DNA from: Pedosphaera sp.
Lineage (GTDB): Bacteria; Verrucomicrobiota; Verrucomicrobiia; Limisphaerales; Pedosphaeraceae
Assembly (NCBI GenBank): GCA_028293465.1
Contig: JAQGOT010000013.1
Span: 1-13,559, forward strand
DNA: 13,559 nt
Reading direction: 5' to 3'
Under the pieces are notes generated by a model. That model was not told where the DNA came from. It ran no database searches and saw only the letters and a program-made list of their open reading frames with translations. The translations under genes and the position numbers were made by a program. Below are positions 6,328-13,012 of this stretch, one piece after another (position 1 is the stretch's first letter; the number at the start of each line of letters is the position of its first letter).

Positions 6328-7014
6328 TTAGGTGGCTTTCAACACATCGTTGAAGCCTCGGGCTAATTGCATTAACTCCGCATCATGGACACCCAGACCG
6401 GATGCGGGGGCCTTGGTCTTGGGGTCTGCCTCGTCACTGCAAAATTGTTTCAGGTGCTCCAGCACCTTGCGCACGTCGGCGCGTTGGATCGCGCCGGACT
6501 TGAGCGCGAGGCCGAGGGTGGCGCCGGGATTGGCGGGGACCACCACCAGGGAGATTTCCAGCAGCTCCTGTTTGGTGTAGGTGCGGTCCGGTTCGTTGGC
6601 CTTGCCATTGGTCCACTCCATGGGGATGAAGCCGACGCTCTGCGATTTGATGAACCCGCCCTGCGCCATCTTCCACGCCAGATTGCCCAGGGGATTATCC
6701 AGGCAGAACTCCACGCGGTTGCAGAGCATGCCATCGGTGACGCTCACGCTCACGGCGCGCCCCAGAATCTTGGCGATGCTGGAATAGTCATGGCAATCCG
6801 GGATCACCGGGTTGGCCTTGAAGTTCTCCAACTGCCAGCCCTTCTGATCAATCACCTCGTTGTAGCGGTCGATGGTGTTGTCGCTGCCGATGAAGTCCAT
6901 CATCGGCACGTCGCCGGGGACTTCCTTGGCGACGCAATGGACGCCACCACGCAGACCTTGCGCGCCGTTGTGGAGGGTGACCAGGCGGGATCCGAATTCA
7001 GTGAGGGGTTTCAT
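6328..7014 (-). CDS. Prohead protease (peptidase family S78, HK97 gp4-like)
   Basis: The start is ATG 7014 (M-K-P-L-T-E-F-G-S-R), 228 residues; a longer frame to 7236 would overlap the upstream gene and reads as nonsense. The family's triad is visible: His75 in D-C-H-D-Y, Ser126 in K-S-Q-S-V-G-F, and Glu153 in L-L-E-I-S-L-V followed by P-A-N-P. 'G-S-D-N-T-I-D-R-Y-N-E-V-I' near residue 43 is the substrate-strand motif usual near the start of S78 enzymes. The enzyme cuts the delta domain from the capsid protein inside the prohead and is then itself degraded. It directly precedes the capsid gene, the standard order. The C-terminal 40 residues form a helical tail past the catalytic core. The leader (TTAACCACACC) lacks a Shine-Dalgarno. 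Confidence 0.93.
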   Translation of the reverse strand: MKPLTEFGSRLVTLHNGAQGLRGGVHCVAKEVPGDVPMMDFIGSDNTIDRYNEVIDQKGWQLENFKANPVIPDCHDYSSIAKILGRAVSVSVTDGMLCNRVEFCLDNPLGNLAWKMAQGGFIKSQSVGFIPMEWTNGKANEPDRTYTKQELLEISLVVVPANPGATLGLALKSGAIQRADVRKVLEHLKQFCSDEADPKTKAPASGLGVHDAELMQLARGFNDVLKAT

Positions 7015-7021
7015 GGTGTGG

Positions 7022-7387
7022 TTAAGCAGCAATGCAATCGACGGCCGCAAGCTTGCCCTTGGCGAACTTGAAAGCCTCTTTGGTGAACAGCAGATTGACC
7101 AGCCAGCGTTTCCACCGCGGCATTTGTTTGATGTGGTATGCCAATGCGTAGGCACCATCGGCCACGCCCATGGCGTATTGGTCCTCGAGTGCGGACCACA
7201 CCACGCCGAACTTTTGTTCGCGGGCATCCTCCTCAACTCGGTTCACGGCGGTCTGAATATCCGTGGCATACCGTCTGCGCTTCAAAGTCCCGTTGGTTTG
7301 CATTTGCTCCTTTTCGTTGGTGGTGTGGGGAGAGGTTAGAGTCTCGTCACCTCGTCTCCTACGGTTGATGGTTTGCTGGCGCGTCAT
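7022..7387 (-). CDS. Small hypothetical protein between portal and protease (121 aa)
   Basis: ATG 7387 overlaps the portal stop in an ATGA, giving 121 residues with an Arg/Thr-rich, unstructured first 30. A second in-frame ATG at 7303 gives 93 residues (M-Q-T-N-G-T-L-K-R-R-R-Y) and has AAGGAG at 7307-7312 just 3 bases upstream, closer than usual, so either start may be used. The rest is helical and amphipathic: 'D-I-Q-T-A-V-N-R-V-E-E-D-A-R', 'Y-A-M-G-V-A-D-G-A-Y-A-L-A-Y', then 'R-W-K-R-W-L-V-N-L-L-F' with a semi-hydrophobic, aromatic helix. There is no obvious transmembrane segment. I do not recognise the family; a head-assembly accessory or scaffold-like role is only suggested by position. 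Confidence 0.6.
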   Translation of the reverse strand: MTRQQTINRRRRGDETLTSPHTTNEKEQMQTNGTLKRRRYATDIQTAVNRVEEDAREQKFGVVWSALEDQYAMGVADGAYALAYHIKQMPRWKRWLVNLLFTKEAFKFAKGKLAAVDCIAA

Positions 7388-9708
7388 TGGGCACCCGCTT
7401 TCATGAACTTGCGTTCGCCCAAGCCGGTGATCAGGAACGTGACGGATTTTTCATCCTCTTCCTTTTTCTGGGCGGCGAGCTGGATGCATTGGCAGTTGAT
7501 GAGGTTGTCGAGCGAAGCGCCGAGGGAATCGTCGCCGGGGAACATCAGCTCCTCGCCGCCGACTTCAAACGGTTCATCGATGGGGATCGGGGTCTCGATG
7601 TATTCCTGCTCGGCCACCGCGTGGGTTTCTCGCACCGTGGGACCGTGGCTACTCAGCCAGGCTTTGAAATCGATGCCGCTTTCCGTCATGGCGTCGTGCC
7701 GGGCGGTGTTGTAGGCCATGCTCACCTCGGTGCGGGCCACGCGCTCCGCCTCGTGGTTGGTGAGGCCGGTGAAGACCGAGCGCACGCGGTCGCTGAGTTC
7801 CTTGGTGCTCTCGCCGCCCTGGATGCCGGCTTCCAACGTGGTGTTGAGCTGGTCGCGCACCGTGCCGCCCACGCCCATGATGGGCTGCTGGCGCGCGGCG
7901 AGGAAATCTTTCGCGGCTTTGGGGGCCATCTTCCACGGATCATCCTTGCCGACTTCCTGGTGCAATTCATCGCCCGCGAGCTGGAGCGTGGAGAGAATGG
8001 GGTTGTGTAACTCCGCCACCAGGGCCGCGCCGAAGTCGTGCTGGTTGAAGATCAAATCGATCATCGACTTCTTTTCAAAACCTTTGTCCAGATGAATCTC
8101 CGCCAGCTTGGCCAGCGTCTTGCCGCGATATTCCATCATCACCTTGCCGACCTTGGCCTTGAACAGCTTCACCGATTTGCGGCGCGTGGCGACGTGTGAT
8201 TGCCAGAGCACCTTGGTGTCGGGCTTGCGGATGTGCGTGACCGGTTCCGTTTTGAGGGACACACCGGCGAGGAGTTTTTGCATCCGCGCAAAGGGATTGC
8301 TCTTGGCCTCGTCATCGGCATCGGGCTCGGCGGGGTCTTCGCCGGGCAGTTCCTCGGCCGCGCCGACTTCCTGCAGGTTGAAGGGCAGATACGACTTGTT
8401 GCCCCAGGCGTATTCCGGGAAGCCCAAATCATAGGCGAGATTGATGTCGTTGAACGCCGCGCCGAGGTTGAAGGCTTTGCCGGCGGAATCCAACCGCTCG
8501 CGCCGGGCCTGCTGCATGATGGGCAGGCTGTCCAGATCAAACCAGCCGACCAGGTCCTCCCCGAACGTCATCACCACGGGAGCGAGGCTGGATTCGATCC
8601 GGGAACACATCGGCCCGATGGTGTTGGCGATGAAGCTGATTTCCTCCGCATTGATGGCGCTGCCACCGCCGGAGAGCGAACTCGCTTTGTCCTGGCTGAA
8701 ACCCATCACGCTTTGGGGCACCTTGAAAATCGCGCCGATTTCCTCCCGGTTCATCTGGCGGTTGGCGATGAACTGTGACTCCATGCCGCTGAGCTGCGGT
8801 TTCTCCACCTTGGCACCGCCCCAGAGGAAGAGCGGACGATCCGCCGTGCCGGCCTTGCGTTTGCGTTCGCGCAGGGCGGCGAGGATGGCGGCCTGCTGTT
8901 CGGTCGAAGCCTGTTGCTCCGTGGTGACGATCACGCCGGTGTCGGCATTGTTCAGCCAATACCCTTTGGAATATTGGGAGGCGGCGTAATCCGAACCCGC
9001 CGCCACCATGGCTACGATCAGCGGACTCATGCCGCGCCAAAAGGAATACGGATTGGGCGTGCGGCAATGGATCACTTCGCTCGGCAGCAGCAGTTCGCTC
9101 GGGATCGGCGTGAGCAGGGGCGAGCCGGTGTAACGCCAGCTGGTGAGATCGTAGCCGGTGACGACGTGCCAGAACAATTCCGTGGGCAGCGTGATCAGGC
9201 GGGAGACCTTGGGATTGCTCTCGCTCAGGTCCACCGGGGCGTCGGCGTTGTCCAGGGGCAGCACGAAGAACTCGCCCCGGAGCGCCAGCGTGGTGACCAT
9301 CATTTCCCAGAAGAGATTCCGGGGCATGGTGGGATGCGGACGGTTGAACAGATCCACCACGTCGCCGGAATCAATGATGGTCTCGCCCAGGGCGCGGGCG
9401 CAGAAGCGGCGATGCTTGGGATCCGCCGAACTGCGCAACGCCCGGACGCGGCGGGCATGTTGGCCGGGCACGCGGGAGATGCGGAAAGGAATCTGACCGA
9501 CCTTCTCCGCCAGCCGGCTCACAGCAATATAGACCCAAGCCGATTGTGCATAGGGCAGGCTGAGCTTGGCGCCGCCGCCTTCGCCCGCGCCATCGTCGCC
9601 CCGCGCCCAGGCCGTCATGTCCGGCGAGAGGGATTTTTCCTCCGACCGAATGGGAGGCAAGCTTAACCCTTGCGCGGCGAGGCTGCGTCCGGGAATGCGA
9701 TCAGACAT
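7384..9708 (-). CDS. Portal protein fused to Mu F-type minor head protein
   Basis: Complete 774-residue ORF, about 300 residues longer than ordinary HK97 portals. Residues about 50-470 are portal: 'S-A-W-V-Y-I-A-V-S-R-L-A-E-K' near the start (compare V-Y-A-A-V-x-x-I-A-E in the family), 'T-L-A-L-R-G-E-F-F', 'R-G-M-S-P-L-I-V-A', and 'N-R-Q-M-N-R-E-E-I-G-A-I-F-K-V-P-Q-S-V' ending in the family's V-P motif. An acidic Pro/Glu linker (about 470-500) is followed by a helical section and, at about 616-745, a Mu F-like domain: 'H-E-A-E-R-V-A-R-T-E-V-S-M-A-Y-N-T-A-R', H696 in E-T-H-A-V-A-E-Q, a P-G-D-D loop and N-C-Q-C at 738-741. The portal is the dodecameric DNA gate; Mu F-like domains are packed into the head and may be ejected. 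Separate genes in Mu (29, 30) are joined here. Confidence 0.88.
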   Translation of the reverse strand: MSDRIPGRSLAAQGLSLPPIRSEEKSLSPDMTAWARGDDGAGEGGGAKLSLPYAQSAWVYIAVSRLAEKVGQIPFRISRVPGQHARRVRALRSSADPKHRRFCARALGETIIDSGDVVDLFNRPHPTMPRNLFWEMMVTTLALRGEFFVLPLDNADAPVDLSESNPKVSRLITLPTELFWHVVTGYDLTSWRYTGSPLLTPIPSELLLPSEVIHCRTPNPYSFWRGMSPLIVAMVAAGSDYAASQYSKGYWLNNADTGVIVTTEQQASTEQQAAILAALRERKRKAGTADRPLFLWGGAKVEKPQLSGMESQFIANRQMNREEIGAIFKVPQSVMGFSQDKASSLSGGGSAINAEEISFIANTIGPMCSRIESSLAPVVMTFGEDLVGWFDLDSLPIMQQARRERLDSAGKAFNLGAAFNDINLAYDLGFPEYAWGNKSYLPFNLQEVGAAEELPGEDPAEPDADDEAKSNPFARMQKLLAGVSLKTEPVTHIRKPDTKVLWQSHVATRRKSVKLFKAKVGKVMMEYRGKTLAKLAEIHLDKGFEKKSMIDLIFNQHDFGAALVAELHNPILSTLQLAGDELHQEVGKDDPWKMAPKAAKDFLAARQQPIMGVGGTVRDQLNTTLEAGIQGGESTKELSDRVRSVFTGLTNHEAERVARTEVSMAYNTARHDAMTESGIDFKAWLSSHGPTVRETHAVAEQEYIETPIPIDEPFEVGGEELMFPGDDSLGASLDNLINCQCIQLAAQKKEEDEKSVTFLITGLGERKFMKAGAQ

Positions 9709-9714
9709 GGTTAT

Positions 9715-9719
9715 CCTCC
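9715..9719 (-). promoter_or_regulatory. Ribosome binding site of the portal gene
   Basis: GGAGG lies 6 bases before ATG 9708, a textbook arrangement that fixes the portal start. Confidence 0.75.
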
Positions 9720-9890
9720 ATCATTTGTTCATCCTGTTCGTCATCGCCTTCAGGACGGGCATGAAAACTTCCGGCGGCCGAGGTTGCGGGACGATCCGAG
9801 CCGGAATCGAATTCTAAAAAGGCATGTAGGGCCTTGTCCCTGGTAGCACACTCACGGCTTGTGGGACCCGCGTTGCACGGGGGAAAGTGG

Positions 9891-9926
9891 ATTAATGCGC
9901 AATGCGGAGTGCGGAGTGCGGAATGG
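9891..9926. repeat. Short tandem word array (GCGGAGT / GCGCAAT type)
   Basis: ATTAATGCGCAATGCGGAGT continues as GCGGAGTGCGGAATGG: an imperfect array of 7-8 base words. It is of the same general style as the arrays at 13015 and 13255 and looks intergenic in origin. Confidence 0.6.
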
Positions 9927-10103
9927 GACGAACCGCAGGCGGATTTCGGCCGGGGTGAACACCTACCGGCGCATGGGTTGGACACCCCATGTCTAATCCC
10001 GTTGAAACCGTGTTGAATACTTCGCAGGACGCGCCGATGCCCCCCGAGGCGTGTCTTGACACCCCCAAAGCCGCAAATCGAATCCTGGAGCGATTTTTGA
10101 TGA

Positions 10104-10180
10104 TCCCACCAAGCGGCAATCCGCGGGGCGGCGGGAGGAGCGCCGTGGTGGACCCCGGTTCGAATTGCCGCTGGGTGGAA
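10104..10180. repeat. Long inverted repeat, 17-base arms, 43-base interior
   Basis: Left arm 10104-10120 (TCCCACCAAGCGGCAAT) and right arm 10164-10180 (ATTGCCGCTGGGTGGAA) are inverted copies with 15 of 17 identities. In a minus-strand RNA, one of the two differences is a G-U pair, so 16 of 17 positions can pair. The interior can fold further: CGGCG ... CGCCG around a 7-base loop, flanked by CCGGGG against CCCCG. It sits 15 bases after the terminase stop. It could be a structured RNA, a REP-like host palindrome, a miniature mobile element or a weak terminator without U-run. Confidence 0.7.
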
Positions 10181-10194
10181 TCGTTGGTTCATAA

Positions 10195-11763
10195 TCAGCC
10201 GATGGCTGCGCCGAAGTTGATGCCGTTACCCTTCAAGGCGTGGATGCCAAGCTTGCCGCCGTCAAAGGTGTCCCCGTGCCGGCCTTCGTCATCCGGCTCG
10301 CAGACGAAGCGGCCGCGATCCTTGAGCACCAGCCGGTGGTCAATCTTGAAATAGGTCTCGGGCGGGAGCGTCAGATGGTTGTCATCCAGGATGCCAACAT
10401 ACTGATCGCCCAGGTATTCTTTCCAGTTGGTGGGTTTCTCCAAGCCGGGAACGTCCACACCTTCACTGGCCACCACCAGCAGCACGGGCAGGATCGCGAT
10501 CAGTTGCTTGCGCAAGTCCTCGGCGAAATATTTCTCGTTGGTGGCGTCCGCTGCCAGTGCCTTCGGTTTGCCGCCGGGGCGATTGCTGCAAACCCTGATC
10601 GTGGCCTTGATCCGTTCGCGGGCAACGTCCGGGTCTTTCGTCTTCCAGACCAGGGCGGCGCGGTAAATGTATTCGCTGCCCTTCTGCTCCATCACGGACA
10701 GCACCGAGGGATTGCTTTTCTTTTTGACCGTGGTGGCCACGTCCAGACCGAGGCCGATCGCATTGACCGGGGAAACATTCTCCGCCAGCCAGGTGAGGGC
10801 TTCGTTAAATTCCAGATCCCTCTCGATGTCGAAGCAGCGGCACACGTTCACGCCGCGTTGTTGCGCGGTGGCGAGCTGCAACGAGCCGCAGGCAGCGGAC
10901 CCGCCCAGCAGCCAGGCGAGCTTGTGATTGATGGCGGCACCGTGCTTGTTCGGCGTGCGGCGCAGGAATTCCTCAACGCTGATCTCCGTGCCCTTTTTGA
11001 GATCGTAAAACTTCTTGCCGGCGGCGGCGGTATCGTAGCAGCTCGCCCGGTGGACTGTGACGCCCGCCTCGCTCTCATACAGGTTGCCGGCGGGATTGGC
11101 TTCGAACTCCATGCCGGCGGGAGCAGCCAGCAACTCAAAGCAATAGTGAGTGTCATCCTGCGGCGGCGTGGTGGACATGATCAGCTTGAAGTCCGGGCTC
11201 GTGCTGATGATGGGTTCGATGGCGATCCAGAGTTCGCGGAAGTCACGGATGAAGCCGATCTCATCCAGGAACACCGTGCCGGACCAACCACGGGCCGTGG
11301 CCACATTGGGCGCGATCACCTGCGTGCGGGAATACGTGGTGCGGTCGTGATACAACCGGAACTCCAGGCGCTGGGCCTCGAACAGTTCCATGAAGTCATC
11401 CAGCTTGAGCCCTTTGATCTCCTTGCCTTTGGCTGAATCGGCGGTCTGGAACATCATATCCGCCTTGCCGGCGTCCACGGTGGATTGCGCGGCGAAGTCC
11501 ATCAGCACCTTGGATTCCTTCTGGAACAAATCGCGGGCGGTGATGTCGGTGGTGGCCACCTGCTTGAGAATCATTTCCCGGCCCAGCAGCAGCGACGCCG
11601 AGGCGTAGATGCAGGAACGCGCCCGATGGCTCATCATCTCGAACAGCGCCATGTCTGCCTGTGTGGAGGTCTTCCCGGCCTGACGTTCCCAGAGCAGGCA
11701 GAACGTGCGCAGCGTCTTGAGCAACTGACGGGCTTTGCGTTGATAGGCGCGGGGGATGTTCAT
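10195..11763 (-). CDS. terL: Terminase large subunit (Mu gp28-like ATPase/nuclease)
   Basis: The start is ATG 11763 (M-N-I-P-R-A-Y-Q-R-K), 522 residues, overlapping the upstream stop by one base (TGATG), with GGGAGGG 12 bases upstream; the frame is open further to 12561 but that part lies over other genes. Motor domain: Walker A W-E-R-Q-A-G-K-T at 25-32, Walker B T-V-F-L-D-E at 163-168 (D167, E168), and the coupling motif L-I-M-S-T-T-P at 194-200. Nuclease domain: D341 in G-L-G-L-D-V-A, D406 in A-A-D-A-T, and D498/D501 in R-H-G-D-T-F-D-G, an RNase H-like acidic set. The W-x-R-Q-x-G-K-T form and the paired gp27-like gene upstream place it near Mu gp28-type terminases. It pumps DNA through the portal and cuts it. 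The product of the next gene, the portal, is its docking partner. Confidence 0.92.
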   Translation of the reverse strand: MNIPRAYQRKARQLLKTLRTFCLLWERQAGKTSTQADMALFEMMSHRARSCIYASASLLLGREMILKQVATTDITARDLFQKESKVLMDFAAQSTVDAGKADMMFQTADSAKGKEIKGLKLDDFMELFEAQRLEFRLYHDRTTYSRTQVIAPNVATARGWSGTVFLDEIGFIRDFRELWIAIEPIISTSPDFKLIMSTTPPQDDTHYCFELLAAPAGMEFEANPAGNLYESEAGVTVHRASCYDTAAAGKKFYDLKKGTEISVEEFLRRTPNKHGAAINHKLAWLLGGSAACGSLQLATAQQRGVNVCRCFDIERDLEFNEALTWLAENVSPVNAIGLGLDVATTVKKKSNPSVLSVMEQKGSEYIYRAALVWKTKDPDVARERIKATIRVCSNRPGGKPKALAADATNEKYFAEDLRKQLIAILPVLLVVASEGVDVPGLEKPTNWKEYLGDQYVGILDDNHLTLPPETYFKIDHRLVLKDRGRFVCEPDDEGRHGDTFDGGKLGIHALKGNGINFGAAIG

Positions 11764-12341
11764 CAGCTCTTGATTCCCTCCCAGTCCTCGGCAAAGAGTT
11801 TCTTGCCCAGCAGTTCGATCTTTTCCGCATTGCTGGACGGCGCGCTGGCAATCGCCTTGAGCTGCTGATCGTCGAACCATTTCAGGAACAACTCGCAGGT
11901 GTCCCGCTGATACTTGCTGCGCTTCAGCGAGAGTTCCTGCTCCTTCAACGTGAGGGTGCGGCCGCTGATGGCGAGGTTGGCCAGGTGCGTCAAGGTCTCC
12001 ACGTCCAGTTTCTGATCGCTGAGCGCCGCCTCGAACGCCAGTTGACCGACCGCGCCCATCAGCGCCTCGTAAGTCTGCGCGGGATTGGCCTTCAACTTGG
12101 CCACCACCAGGTTGGCTTTGGTGGAGCTGGCTGCGATCCGGTCCAACATCCGCCGCTGCTGGCAGGACTGAAAGAAGGGCACCAAGGAGGAGGGCGCAAC
12201 CTTGACGTTGAAATCTTGATGCAAGCGCGCTGCGGCGTCCTTGTAAGAGACGTTCTCCTCGCACAGCCATTGCTCCAGCGCGGTCTGCTGATGGGGCGGC
12301 AGCTTGTCCAGGACGGAGTCGGATCGTTTCTTGGCGCTCAT
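11763..12341 (-). CDS. Mu gp27-like protein (DUF3486), candidate small terminase
   Basis: Complete 192-residue ORF, start ATG 12341 with GGGAG 10 bases upstream; an out-of-frame ATG lies 4 bases earlier. The N-terminal 55 residues look like a helix-turn-helix: 'L-D-K-L-P-P-H-Q-Q-T-A-L-E-Q-W-L' then 'S-Y-K-D-A-A-A-R-L' and 'V-A-P-S-S-L-V-P-F-F', the pattern of DUF3486 proteins (D-x-L-P, W-L, A-A-x-x-L, x-S-S-L-x-x-x-x). The remainder is long helices, with 'L-T-L-K-E-Q-E-L-S-L-K-R-S-K-Y-Q-R' as a likely coiled coil. In Mu-like phages this protein precedes the large terminase and is thought to recognise phage DNA for packaging. One-base TGATG overlap with the large terminase implies coupled translation. 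Confidence 0.8.
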   Translation of the reverse strand: MSAKKRSDSVLDKLPPHQQTALEQWLCEENVSYKDAAARLHQDFNVKVAPSSLVPFFQSCQQRRMLDRIAASSTKANLVVAKLKANPAQTYEALMGAVGQLAFEAALSDQKLDVETLTHLANLAISGRTLTLKEQELSLKRSKYQRDTCELFLKWFDDQQLKAIASAPSSNAEKIELLGKKLFAEDWEGIKS

Positions 12342-12346
12342 TCATT

Positions 12347-12622
12347 TTATGCTCCCTGCGCCACGAGGTCGCGCCCCGTCGCCGTGATGCGCCAGGTGGG
12401 GTTCTCCGGGCTGATCTGCTTGTTGACCACGTCGGCGAGCCGCTTGTCCGCCAGGTAAAGAAGTTCGGCCTCCAATGACTCCTTGGTGAGCAGCCGCAGA
12501 CCCTCGTTGCGCAGGAATTGCAACAGGAGACCGACAGAAATGCCGTGCGGCGCCGCGCCATCCAGATAGCGCAGGATGCTGAGCCGGACCTGTTCGCGTT
12601 GTTGGGCGTTGAGCTGACTCAC
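12347..12622 (-). CDS. Small winged-helix-like protein (91 aa), Mu gp26 position
   Basis: Starts with GTG 12622 in a GTGA overlap with the stop of the upstream gene; AAGGGG lies about 8 bases before. The 91 residues begin V/M-S-Q-L-N-A-Q-Q-R-E-Q-V-R and show the order of a winged helix: helix 1 'R-L-S-I-L-R-Y-L', helix 2 'S-V-G-L-L-L-Q-F-L', helix 3 'T-K-E-S-L-E-A-E-L-L-Y-L-A-D-K-R-L', then a two-strand wing 'A-D-V-V ... P-T-W-R-I-T-A-T-G-R-D-L-V'. 'W-R-I-T-A-x-G-x-x-L' is common at the end of transcription-factor-like or Mu gp26-position proteins. It may bind DNA during packaging or regulate late genes. Family unnamed with certainty. Confidence 0.7.
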   Translation of the reverse strand: MSQLNAQQREQVRLSILRYLDGAAPHGISVGLLLQFLRNEGLRLLTKESLEAELLYLADKRLADVVNKQISPENPTWRITATGRDLVAQGA

Positions 12623-13008
12623 TCCAAGAGCCCCTTCGTGTTTTTCAACATGGCCACGATCTCCATGGGCAGGTTGCGGATCGTCTCCTTGACTTCATCC
12701 TGGTTCTTCTCAATGCGCACCTCCATCACGCGCACGGCTTCACGCAACTCGGTGGCGGCTTTGCGCTCCACGGTTTCCACGCTGCGGAACAATTGCGCGT
12801 GGCGGTCGGTGTTGTGCTTGACGTGCTCCTTGAACTCCACCTTGCTGGCGGGCTCAAAGGCAAAGCTCACTTCGCGGTGCTCCTTGCGGTTGGAGAGCAG
12901 CACCCAGATGGTGACCGCGTTCACCAACACGCCCAGCAGCGCGACGATGATCAGGAAACCTTGCCAGAAGGCGTTGGCATTGGGTGCGGGTAGATCGGCG
13001 AGAATCAT
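12619..13008 (-). CDS. Membrane-anchored coiled-coil protein, Mu gp25-like (DUF2730-like)
   Basis: Complete 129-residue ORF from ATG 13008. One transmembrane segment at about 15-38 (W-Q-G-F-L-I-I-V-A-L-L-G-V-L-V-N) is followed by R-K-E-H-R and a long charged helix with heptad-like spacing from 55 to 125 (V-E-F-K-E-H-V-K-H, then A-A-T-E-L-R-E-A-V-R-V-M-E-V-R-I-E-K). The N-terminus out / coiled coil in the cytoplasm is suggested by the basic residues after the helix. This plan and its place two genes before the gp27-like protein match Mu gp25-type DUF2730 proteins, whose role is unknown. An inner-membrane spanin is another possibility, given the small lipoprotein encoded just upstream; for that the orientation would have to be the reverse. 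No Shine-Dalgarno: the leader is made of the repeat at 13015-13047. Confidence 0.7.
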   Translation of the reverse strand: MILADLPAPNANAFWQGFLIIVALLGVLVNAVTIWVLLSNRKEHREVSFAFEPASKVEFKEHVKHNTDRHAQLFRSVETVERKAATELREAVRVMEVRIEKNQDEVKETIRNLPMEIVAMLKNTKGLLE

Positions 13009-13012
13009 ATCG

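Larger units (their letters stand above)
9720..10194. other. 475-base gap between terminase and portal genes, no convincing gene
   Basis: No start codon with a protein-like frame is seen on either strand. The minus-strand frame open from 10192 to 9701 would give 163 residues but reads like translated repeat DNA (S-H-S-A-L-R-T-P-H-C-A-L-I-H). Its final third, just before the portal, looks more protein-like (F-L-E-F-D-S-G-S-D-R-P) but has no start. The stretch contains a long inverted repeat at 10104-10180, tandem words at 9891-9926 and a smaller hairpin at 9949-9970 (GCCGG ... CCGGC around GGTGaaCACC). I see no good sigma70-type promoter on the minus strand. Likely a host-derived repeat segment carried in the phage, or a cis element of packaging or expression. 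Confidence 0.6.

Noticed and set aside
4657..6366. 569-residue plus-strand open frame opposite the capsid gene
   Set aside because: Antisense shadow of a strongly supported capsid gene; composition (His, Gly, Glu, Arg) and lack of any domain fit a shadow.
9972..9991. CATGGG ... CCCATG palindrome as phage attachment or operator site
   Set aside because: Only six-base arms, no second copy in the window and no integrase or repressor nearby.
10056..10061. TTGACA promoter -35 box on the plus strand
   Set aside because: No TATAAT-like box at 16-18 bases and it would point away from, and antisense to, the operon.
10104..10180. tRNA gene suggested by GGTTCGAATT and a 76-base span
   Set aside because: The bases around TTCGAAT do not form a T-stem (CCCGG against TGCCG) and the acceptor arms mismatch in the middle; no anticodon arm was found.
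9701..10192. 163-residue minus-strand ORF in the terminase-portal gap
   Set aside because: Most of it is translated tandem repeat and palindrome DNA; no ribosome site; only its last third looks protein-like and that part lacks a start.
10240..11436. 398-residue plus-strand open frame opposite the terminase
   Set aside because: The terminase on the other strand has complete catalytic motifs; this frame has none.
11764..12561. In-frame upstream extension of the terminase to 12561 (788 residues)
   Set aside because: The extension overlies the gp27-like gene and part of the winged-helix gene and is Arg/Ser-rich; the start at 11763 has a TGATG junction.
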